Below, in pieces: positions 49,582 to 59,272 of a stretch of DNA of 64,000 bases (position 1 is its first letter; each line of letters begins with the position of its first letter). Location of the stretch: contig OX344764.1 in assembly GCA_947034895.1 (NCBI GenBank), positions 66,073,348 to 66,137,347 of the forward strand, given 5' to 3'. The position numbers and the translations under genes were made by a program. The stretch comes from Rhytidiadelphus loreus (Eukaryota; Streptophyta; Bryopsida; Hypnales; Hylocomiaceae). The notes under the pieces are model-generated. The model was not told where the DNA came from. It saw nothing but the letters and a program-made list of their open reading frames with translations, and ran no database searches.

Positions 49582-50027
49582 ATAGCTATAAGGTCTCAGC
49601 TCCTATTTTGTTGTACTTCCATATTGTTTAATCTTGTGAAATTATAAATGCAATGTTGGGATGTGGGAGTTTAACACATGAACATGAGAGTGTTGATGAT
49701 AACGAAGGAAGGTTTGGAGTGACATAGCTAGATTTTGGCAATGAAAATGATTCATTTTCTTTTTTCTTATGTATATTTTTTTTCTTTTTCTTGTACTATG
49801 GTATTAACAACTTTCAATTATTATATTCAATTTTGAGAAGAAATAACATTGTCCCTACTTTTATCAAAATTCATAGGTTCCCATAAGCTAAATTTTTGTT
49901 GATTCAAATTCAATATGAAAAGTACAAGTGAATTGAAGTAGGCTTCAACTCTACCTTAAGTCTACCTCAATACAATCTTTTTCTTTCTACTTTAATCTAA
50001 ATTCAATTTGAAAAGTAAAAGTGTATA
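49582..50027. other. AT-rich spacer, possible 3' trailer of the proline-rich remnant
   Basis: No frame or repeat border seen. Confidence 0.35.
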
Positions 50028-50278
50028 TTGAGGTGTGCTTGAGGTCTACCTCAAACACACCTCAAACACACCTCAACACACTTTTTACTTATACTTTTGA
50101 TTCACATTTAGTGAAAAAAGTAAAAGTGTGTTGAGGTGTGCTTGAAGTAGACCTCAAACACACCTCAATATCCTTTTTATGTTTTATATTTGATTTTGAT
50201 TCAAATTCAATGAAAAAAGTAAAAGTGTGTTGAGGTGTGCTCCCGGGTGTGCTTGAGGTCTACCTCAAACACACCTCA
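50028..50278. repeat. three related short hairpins in tandem, about 100 bp apart
   Basis: Hairpins at 50028-50065, 50131-50168 and 50230-50278. In the first, TTGAGGTGTG-C-TTGAGGT pairs with ACCTCAA-A-CACACCTCAA around a 2-nt turn: 17 paired bases per arm and one mismatch. All three are preceded by AAAAGTAAAAGTGT-type sequence. The third has an insertion, CTCCCGGGTGTG, in its left arm. Confidence 0.75.
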
Positions 50279-50402
50279 GCTCATTATTTAAGTTTTATAT
50301 TTTATTTTCAACATATTTATACATATCTGTATTTACAACTTTTAGTATTTGGATTATTTATTTATCAATATCTCATAGATTGTAATTTTGTCTATATAGG
50401 AT

Positions 50403-50720
50403 GCTTTCATTCATTCCATTTGGATTAATAATGTAAAAGTAATGGAGCATCTTGTAAGGAAACAATCACAACATTGTTTTACCAAAATTACTTATAGGAT
50501 TCATTTTTTAATTCAATACTTACGTTTTCTTTAAAAAAAAAGTTTTCCAAGGATAATTTTCATTGTTAGAACAATCTCACCATTGAAATTAGTGTGTTCT
50601 AATTCCACCTTAGACCTATTAATGATTCAATTTTTTTTCTACCACATACATTCTTGTACTTAACATTTTCTTAAAGAATTAAAATCACATTAATCAATTT
50701 TTTCAAATCAATTCTTCATG
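50403..50720 (-). mobile_element. fragment of a TTAA-family C-arm
   Basis: GCTTTCATTCATTCCATTTGG-like sequence, AGAACAATCTCACCATTG and TTCTAATTCCACCTTAGACC match, in the same order, the inverted C-side of 18553-19488. No TTAA ends remain. Confidence 0.4.
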
Positions 50721-50952
50721 ATAAAGAAATTAAGTTTGAAATATATAATGCAAAATTCCAACATCTGGAAACCCGCACTTGAAGCAACTTGAATATATCA
50801 AGTCATTAAAGACTGTGATTGAATTTTTTGACCATGTTTTTTGGGTGGAGATGATTGGGATGTCCACTTGGCCAGAAAGAGTCCAAAAGGTTGAAGGCTT
50901 CGGCTACTCCATTTTCCTAGTCGTGTTTTGGGGGAATAGGTGGCGACGTTCT

Positions 50953-51340
50953 TAATACAAAATATCATTGTAAGCTTGGATGAGAGGGTTGTAGTAGTGA
51001 ATATATTTGGCTACCTTGTATGGATCCAAGGAATGCAACAACACCAAGGCTACTGTTAATGCCAACACCATCTCTTTCTTCAATACCAAATGTGGTGCCA
51101 CCTTCCAATCCACCTCTTATGCCAACACCAACTTTATCACAGGTCTTTAATGCAAAACTTTATTGTAAGTGTGGATGAGAGAGGGATGTAGAAGTCGGAA
51201 TGTTTGACTACCTCATGTGGATCCAAGAAAGGTGGCAACACCGAGGCCATTGTCAATGCCAATACTATCGTTGTTCACATCCAAAATGCAGTGGCAAAGA
51301 TGACTATTGTATTGAAGGTGCCTCCAATGCCTTAATAATT
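50953..51340. repeat. tandem duplication, offset 197 bp, of a proline-rich gene segment
   Basis: The block ATTGTAAG-TGGATGAGAG...TGGATCCAAG...CACCAAGGC recurs at an offset of 197 bp (TGGATCCAAG at 51021 and 51218). Both copies end in segments related to the proline-rich coding region at 49310-49430. Confidence 0.6.
51059..51178 (+). pseudogene. partial copy of the proline-rich coding segment
   Basis: 39 codons: MPTPSLSSIPNVVPPSNPPL, then MPTPTLSQ. The stretch IPNVVPP is shared with the gene at 49172. No signal peptide in this copy; a duplicated fragment. Confidence 0.4.
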
Positions 51341-51797
51341 ATTGGTATTCAATCACCTTTCTTAATCAATAATGGTTGTAATCCACTTCTCCATCTTGTC
51401 TTGGCACTTCAACTTGATGTATTGATTCTTCCATTTAGTTTAGGAAGTATGAGTTTGGTTTCAATGAATGCCTTAGTAGCAAGGAACTTCAAAGGTTCTA
51501 CCAATATTCCAATAGATTGGTGTTGATATAGAGGGTTTAAATTTTTTTTAGCTTTAAATTCATTACTACGTCCAACTATTCGTTGATTGGATAGCATTGT
51601 GAATGGCTAACTAAATATGACTTTGGCATTTATACCAATGCAATCTTCTATTACAAAGCAACCAATCAATACATACATCATATTTGAAATACATATTGTG
51701 ATTATTTAAATATGAATTTTGGAATCTATTTCAAACTTGATTTTCATCCCTTTGAAAATTTGTACTATACATTAGTGGTTTAATTATAATCATGTGG
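51341..51797. other. intergenic DNA
   Basis: Unassigned plus frame running from 51200 to 51526 (108 codons) that overlaps the duplicated proline-rich segment; not recognised. Confidence 0.3.
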
Positions 51798-52088
51798 CAT
51801 TACAAGAAATTTGACCCTTGAAAAAGGTTGTGAATGTTTGATTTTCGGCAGCCACGCAATGCGAGTACTATTTTTTTTTTTTTTTTTTAAATATATCTAT
51901 TTTAAAATATTAAAAAAATATTAAAAAATTAAAAAAATATTAAAATATTAAAAAAGTTGCCAATCTTACATAGTGCTGATGTAGTGCCACATCAAATCCG
52001 GAAAAAAAAAATTCCCCAATTGCACCAAAATTGCAAATGAGGGCTGCAAAACTGGCAACCTTTTGGAGGGGTCGGATTTCTTGTAATG
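51798..52088. mobile_element. CACTA-like MITE, 291 bp
   Basis: Termini CATTACAAGAAATTTGACCC and GGGTCGGATTTCTTGTAATG form an inverted repeat of about 20 bp. CACTACAAGAAA is the common terminus of plant CACTA transposons; here C3 is T in both ends. Interior is poly-T/AT-rich with GCTGATGTAGTGCCACATC. A 3-bp target duplication is not evident. Confidence 0.6.
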
Positions 52089-53635
52089 ATAATTAGGGCA
52101 TTAATAATGTTGTATAAAAAAATTGGGTGAAAATCATCCATTCTTCACAATGAAATAGATTTTTTGACCAATTAAAGGACATTTTTTTAATCTTTGGTGT
52201 ATTTCTAGCCTTGATTAAAGCAATTAGAACCCAAAAATGATGATTGATCTTATGGCAGTGAAACTTAAGTCTTGAGGGTTTTTTGGGTTAAATGGACATC
52301 TTTAAGGCTCAAAATGTTTCAAAGCTCATTGGTTGCTCAAATTGAAAACTTGTAGCAAGTTATGGAAGGTGTATGTGGACATTCAAGGTCCAAATGAAGA
52401 TGAAATGATAGACAAAATGGCTTCTTGGCAATCATACACCTAGGACGGATGCTATGGTCTTTCAAAAATTTAGATGGACTCTACATACATCAATGCAAAC
52501 TCCCATTAGTTGAGAGAGTACATGCATACAAAAACTTGTTATTAATTGTGGTAGCTACAACTGATAGAAAATACCAATGAAAGAAAGAACTTGAATACTT
52601 GAAGCTATTCAATCTTATAATATTAGACTTTGATCAAAAGATGGTTGTGGAAGAACAAATTGATGCAAAGGTGCATGCATAGGTGAATATGTTATTGCAT
52701 AGGTACAAGCACCTTGGAGTAACATTTTCTTGTCCTAATATCTTAATGGTTGATCCAAAAAAATTGATGAGATTATTAGTAAGCTTAAAAGAAATGCAAC
52801 CCAAGTGATTTTGTTATTTAGGATGCTTAGGTAATATTGTACAAATTTTCAAAGTTGAATTAAGAATCCATTGATTACAGACCATATACAAATTAAAGGT
52901 CCAAATTGAATATTTCATCTTGCATAGGGCATTGGTTTGGAAACTCCCGTAGTAGCGGGGCTTACATGATGGGCAAGTCCCTTGCTAATTAAGTTCTGCC
53001 CTTTGTACTTGGGCCCTTCTATTACTAGATGCCATCTTGTATGTATCCTTTTAGAGTAGTACGTGCTATCTGTGTTCCTTTGGAGGGATAAAAATTAAGA
53101 GTTCTATTCCAACCTTTTATCCCAATAAAAGTACAAAATCTTATCTTTTTACCACCAATGATCAAATTTGAAAAACTAAAATTGATATTTTGAATAAAAT
53201 ATTTTGAATGATTTATATGCATTTGAGAAATACAAAATTAACCACTTCAAAATTTGGGATAGTTTTTACAGTTATCCTTACATGATGATATAAATAAATT
53301 CTCCCTCCACCATAGGATACTCATAATACCACTCAACACAACTTTCACCTTTGTGGTTAAGATCCCCTTTTTCTATGACTACCTAAATGGCCTTCAAATT
53401 TACACAATACATTGATTATGTCGAAAATGTACAAATTACATAGAGGGGAGATAGGAGAGAAGACAATTAGGTGTTCTTGATGCTCAAGTTGGAATATACA
53501 ACCCTATCATCAAGGCAACCAAAAATGAAAAGACTTCTAGATGAATAGGTGCATTCTTTGTTTCTATAGTTCTTTGAAAGTCATTCATTTGACAATGAAA
53601 AAAATACTATAATTAAGCAATGGAATCTGCATCTA
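52089..53635. other. AT-rich intergenic DNA
   Basis: No credible genes or repeat termini recognised on either strand. Confidence 0.4.
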
Positions 53636-54565
53636 TTAACCCTTAAAGGACCGTCACTATACTTTCACCAAAAACGCTCCAAAACTGCCATTTCTAGTAC
53701 AAATACCAAAATTTTGGAAAAAAACATTTTTTGACATATTAACCATAGGATCTTATATTATATAGTATAAAAAACATGTGGTAAAAATTTCAGACATTTC
53801 TACCAGGTGGATTTCAAGATATAAGCATTCAAATTAACTAAAATCATTTTTTTGACCCTGCGAAAAGCAGGGCAGCTGCACTTCACAAGCTCACATTTCT
53901 ATGAAAAAATGACCTAAATGGTGGTGCTTCTTTGGATTTGTTTCCTAGACAAGTTGGCCACATGCTTGAAAATTTCAGATCATTTGGGATAGTACAACAT
54001 ATAGGAAAAAAATAGTAAGTAGGTAGTAGTAGAGAATGATTAAAAATACTAAATTATTTACAATTTAAATATAGAATTGAAAATTTCCAATCCCAATGGC
54101 CGAAATGTTGTAATAATGTATCTACATCCTACGATTTTATTTTGTTCAAAAATATTGAAAATTGGGTAAGATAAAGGATTTCAAAGTTTATTTTAGAGTA
54201 GGAAATCCAAAACTGCCCACAAACAAAAAAATCCTCATAACTTTTGACTCATTGATCAAAACAGAATGATTCAAAGCTTTTCGTATATATAAAACTTTAG
54301 AAAATCAATTCCAAATTTTTGTTTCTAAAAAAAGTGATTTTTTCTAATCTGCCCGAACTGCCCAGTTACGAAAAAAAGTAACATATTAGGCTATCATTTT
54401 TTACTCGTATTTCCAAATGTCATGAAATTTGGTGCATATGAAAGATATTCCTTGCCCCCACATTCCATTAAAATTTCAGCCCCAAATATGAAAATCTCCG
54501 CTCGTAGGTACCTGCCCAAAAAATTTATACAACCAAAAAACACAATCCAGTCCTTTAGGGGTTAA
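53636..54565 (+). mobile_element. TTAA-bounded MITE, A-C type, near-identical sister of 30894-31823
   Basis: Starts TTAACCCTTAAAGGACCGTC and ends CCAGTCCTTTAGGGGTTAA, 930 bp. This copy keeps the canonical CCC at its left end, where the sister has CTT. All blocks of 30894-31823 are present with scattered substitutions. Confidence 0.85.
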
Positions 54566-55403
54566 GCATTTGATCATTTAAGGTCTCACATCGAGGACCA
54601 CATGACAATGTAAGGTAGTGGCACCTTGCAAATGCCTAAATGCTCAGAGCCTTTTGGAACTTAAAATATCATTGCTTCTGAAGTGTTATAGGTTTAAATG
54701 TCACTTATGTATACAAATCTCAACTAGACAATCTTGTACTGTATATGTCATAGATGATGTGCATGAAATTTGGAATTATTTGACTACATGTATTGCAAGA
54801 TTATAATGTTTTAGTGTTGAAAAAGGATGCTGAAATTTTCCTAGCTACACATTTGGAGGTGAAATTCAATTTCTAAACCTACTCAAATGAAAAAACTTTA
54901 AACTCCATTATGTAAACACATTTGTGAAAGAAAATATCACTCAATTGGCTCATTGTGTCTACAAAATGGTTGGAAACTGTCAAAAAATAGCAAGAAAAAT
55001 TGCAAAAAACACATCTAAGGATGAACCTCCTTCTACTAAAATGCTTCTTAGTCACTCATAACTTCTTGGATTGATTTTAAATTTTAACCACACAAACTAG
55101 ACTAATATGTGCAACTTTCCCCCCAAAAGTTATTGTAAATGGACATTGCATGAAAAAGAAACAAGCTGCCAAAGTTCACCATAATCCAAAAATGACAGGA
55201 TTTTGAACTTCGAATTACTTCCAAACATTCCAAACAACTTGTATTGACATGAAAATCTTACCACAATAACTAGACTTCAAGGGAAACAGAACCCAACAAA
55301 TTTGATTGAAAATGAACATTGGATGAAGCCCCTTATGTGACACAAAAGCAAAACAAAAAATTCATTCAAAACTTTTTGTCCTCCATGTCCTTCTGGGCTA
55401 ACT
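54566..55403. other. AT-rich intergenic DNA
   Basis: No gene or structured repeat seen. Confidence 0.35.
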
Positions 55404-57036
55404 AAGAACATCTCCAACAACAACTTCCCCTATCCCTACTTGGATGAAGGGGAGTAAAGATGTCCGGAGATAGGAAAGGCAAGTGCCACCTAGTTCTTCC
55501 TTAAAGCTTCAACTTATTGTTGAATACATGCAAGGAGAAGTCAAAATGAAGTTGTAGAAACAGTAACAAGGCTAAAGGATCAATATTCTCACGAATCAAT
55601 GAAGCACAACTCATGCTGCAAAGGTGAAAATAGGTTAAGGAATTACTACATTTTACTTTTGTATCCGGGCTCCCATATATGGAATTCAGACCCCTCCATA
55701 AATTTTTAGGGGTAGGGAAGGCTGAGAGCATCCCCACCAACCTGCTTCCCTATCCCTATCCGGATGAAATTCATCCGGATAGGGAAGAACTTGCCCCCAC
55801 CAGCATCCTGTATCCCCAAATTTTGGGGGAGGAGGGGTCCCAATCCCCCAAAACAGATGAGGGATAGGGAATTCAGGTTTGGTAACCTGTATCCCTTTTC
55901 CCCCTCACAATTACCCCCTTTCTGCAGCATTTTCTCCTTCTTAATTACCCCCGTCTGCAGATTTTCCCTTCTTGACCTGTGCTCGTACCATCAAGAGTGC
56001 CCTGTATTGTACCACAAATGAGTTACATTAGTTCTTATATTTACTAACATACTATAGTGATTGATGTGGACAATTACATTGTTTTATGTGCAGGTTTAGT
56101 CACTAATTAATTTATTGATTGGTGTGTACTTAAATGGAATTTAACCTAATTATGATAAGTTAAAAATAAATTGATATTGAAATTATTTGATAACTCTGGC
56201 CTTTTTTTAAAAGAAAAAAAAATTGAGGACAAATTTGGAAATAAATGAAAATACTCTTTTTTTGTTACAAGAAATATAAACCACTATACTTATTGCACAT
56301 GAATACATTTTGCCAACAAAAATGTACAATGATTGAAATGATTGGAAAATATATGTTACCGCTTCATTACATGTGATGTATTTCTTCAAAATATTGTGTG
56401 AAAGCTAAGGTAGAACTACCTATCACCCCCCTGATTTGCAATCTGAATATTTTGGGACTAATTCCAATAGGGGCACATATTTTTCAGAGGTGTGGGCTTG
56501 TTTCACGAATCAAACCCAAGTAGAATTATAATTTTTTGATTAAAACTGTAATTTTTGTGAATTTTTGAAGTAATCAGAAATTACAAAACCGCCAATAGAC
56601 TAGAGTAATAAACATTTCCTAATGAACCCATAACCACCCAAGTCAAGTACAAAATATTCACCATTGATGGAGTAACACATTATGCCTCATTGTCATAAAA
56701 AATTAGATTTTATCATAGAGCGCTTTAATTTTTGTCATAAGAAGAATGACTTCTGATGTTTTTTGGACAAAGTTAGGTGACGGAATTGGGATGGTTTACT
56801 AACTGAATTGGAAAACTAACAGTAATGAGTTAGTTTACTTTCATGGTGTTTTATTGAATTTTATCACTATAAATATTTATTCTAGCCAAACTAGTAACAA
56901 CAAAGATAATCACATTGAATTTGGTGAAATGTTCAAAGTATAAGGAAGAATTGGTGGAAACTCTCATTCCCTATCCCCATATTTGATCTTTCTTAATCCG
57001 CATAGGGATAGGTAGGGAAGAATTGGTGGAGATGCA
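55404..57036. mobile_element. possible element with GACATCTCCACCAA-type termini
   Basis: Left GAACATCTCCAACAACAACT followed by CCCCTATCCCTA; right, reversed, TGCATCTCCACCAATTCTTC followed by CCTATCCCTA. The two ends are similar and inverted. GAGCATCTCCAAC-type ends are common on plant MITEs. No target duplication identified, and the interior contains another end of the same family at 55725. Confidence 0.4.
55725..55784. repeat. element terminus with embedded 31-bp palindrome
   Basis: AGAGCATCCCCACCAACCTG begins at 55725 and matches, inverted, the end at 58922 and partly that at 58986. At 55754-55784 CCCTATCCGGATGAA and TTCATCCGGATAGGG form perfect 15-bp arms around one base. Confidence 0.65.
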
Positions 57037-57079
57037 TTAGTTACTAATTAAGCAACTAATTAGTGTGCTTGAGATCGAA

Positions 57080-58571
57080 TTAACCCCTAAACGTCGGAGA
57101 CTATGTTTTCACCAAAACTGCCCTTGTATTTACAAGCACCAATTTTTAAATTAAAAACATTTTTGGACAAATGTAACTGTAGGATCTTGTAGTAAAATAG
57201 TTTGAGAAGATGTAGAAAAAAATTTAGAATTTTTCATCATGTACATTGCAAGATATTAATGTTTGAAGCGACATAAATCCTTTTCTTTAACTTGTGAAAA
57301 TACGGGCAGCTACACTTCACAAGGTCACATTTGTATGAAATTTTTTCCAAAATGGTGGTTATTCTTTGGATTCATTCCTCAAGTCAACTTGGCTACATGC
57401 TTAGGAAAAAAATAATAAGTAGAAAGAAGTAGAGAATGATTAAAAATACTAAATTATAAACAATTTATTTATAGAATTGAAAAATGTCAATCTCAATGGT
57501 TGTAATGTTGTAATAAACAATCTACATCTACTATTTTTATTTTTTTCAAAAAATATTTAAAATTGAGTTAAATGAAGGACTTCTAAGTTTATTTTAGAGT
57601 AGAGATTCCATAAGTACCCATAAACTAACCCAAACTCAAATTCCTCATAACTTTCATCTCATTAATCAAAATGGAATGATTCAAAACTTACAACATGTAT
57701 AGAAATCTAGAAAATCAATTTCAAATTTTTATTTTTTGTAAAATTGATTTTCAAAGAAGTTTTTTTTCTGCCTGGGGTGCCCTCTAAACACTAATAATTA
57801 CATATCATACAATTACTTTTGAATATAAAAAATTAGAATAAAAAAAATTCTTCGAACATTATTTTTACAAAAAATAAAAATTTGAAATTTATTATCTAGG
57901 TTTTTATATATGTGGTGAGTTTTCAATCATTCCATTTTGATTAACAAAATGAAAGTTGTGAGGAATTTTAGTTTGGGTTAGTTTGTGGATAGTTATGGAA
58001 TCTCTACTCTAAAATGAACTTGGAAGTCGTTTATTTAACTCAATTTCAAATTTTTTGGAAAAAAATAAAAACATTAGGTGTAGATTGTTTATTACTACAT
58101 TACCATTGTTGGGATTGTACTTTTAAATTTTATAATAAAATTCTTAACAATTTAGTGTTTTAAATCATTTTGTACTTCTTTCTACTTACTATTTTTTTCC
58201 TATATGTTGTGCAATTCCAAATGATCTAAAAATTTTCAAGCATGTAGAGAATTTGACTTTAGGAATGAATCCAAAGAGTAACTTCCATTTGGGACATTTT
58301 GTCATACAAATGTGACCTTGTGAAGTGCGGCTGCCCATGTTTTCACAGGGTCAAGAAACAGATTTTTGTCACTTCAAAAGTTAATTTTTTGGAATCTACA
58401 GGGTGGAAAATTCTGAAATATTGTCCACATCTTTTCAAACTATTTCACTACAAGATCCAACAGTTACATGTGTTCATGAATGTCTTTCATCTAGAATTTG
58501 GTGCTTGTAAATGCAAGGACAGTTTTGAAGTGTTTGTGGTGAAAACATAGTCTTTGATGTTTAGGGGTTAA
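57080..58571. mobile_element. TTAA-bounded foldback element (A arm - inverted A arm)
   Basis: Starts TTAACCCCTAAACGTCGGAG and ends GATGTTTAGGGGTTAA, 1492 bp. The left arm (to about 57756) recurs inverted from about 57870 to the end: for example AAGCACCAA at the left and TTGGTGCTTGTAAATGCAAG at the right, TGTAGGATCTTGTAGTAAAA and its inverse, ATTCCTCATAACTTTCATC and its inverse. Arms are roughly 680-700 bp, and the central spacer of about 110 bp keeps traces of the B side. If transcribed it would form a long hairpin RNA. Confidence 0.8.
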
Positions 58572-58829
58572 AAAAGTAATAATATAATTTTTATGTAAAT
58601 GTAGAGGGTACACCTCCTAAAATAATTTAAATAAATAATTGGTGAATTCTTTGAGTTAAATTAGAGCATGAACTAAACATTTATGCAAAACAGTAAAAAG
58701 AAAATTAAGACTCAAGTCACCCATCAGCTCAAGTTTTCCCATTAGCTAAGGTTCTCCCACCAGCTCATCACTCATCAAGGACCACAGTAACTTGACATGA
58801 GAACTAAGTAACTGCTGAGTTTTGGGGAA

Positions 58830-58990
58830 GGACTGGTGGGGAGAGGCTTATGTATCCCCACCTTTTTGGATGAAGAAGGGAGATAGGGATAGGGATAGGG
58901 AACAGGTTGGTGGGGATGCTCTGATGCCCTATCCAGATGAAATATCATCCAGATACGGATACGGAAGCCCTCTGGTGGGGATGCTCTAAC
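58830..58990. repeat. clustered termini of the GAGCATCCCCACC family
   Basis: Inverted copies of the 55725 terminus end at 58922 (GGTTGGTGGGGATGCTCT) and 58986 (CTGGTGGGGATGCTCT), with AGGGATAGGGATAGGGAA between 58884 and 58902. 55725-58922 could be one 3.2-kb element hosting the foldback at 57080, or several small ones. Confidence 0.5.
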
Positions 58991-59237
58991 CCTGGCCGAG
59001 ACTCCAAGCATATCAATTCTCGTCGAACGAACGAAACTTCATTTTCGTTGACGGAAGCTTGCCACTACTAGTACAAAGTCGACAGAGCTTCTCTCTGCCA
59101 GAGTTTCCTCTTCCCCGAGTTTGTGTTTCGCATCGTTTTCGTGTTTGTTGCATTCGTCGATTCGTGTTGCAAAAGAAAAGAGAGACTTCAATAAGTGTCG
59201 CCTCTTTCACTTTCACCATTGCTCTCATGTCAACCTA

Positions 59238-59246
59238 AAACCCTAA
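59238..59246 (+). promoter_or_regulatory. telo-box (AAACCCTAA) 27 bp upstream of the IMP2-like ATG
   Basis: CTAAAACCCTAAACCCCCC precedes the start codon at 59273. Telo-boxes of this sort sit in 5' leaders and promoters of many plant housekeeping genes, in keeping with the second one at 4786. Confidence 0.5.
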
Positions 59247-59272
59247 ACCCCCCTTGACCGTTCCCTCAAGCA

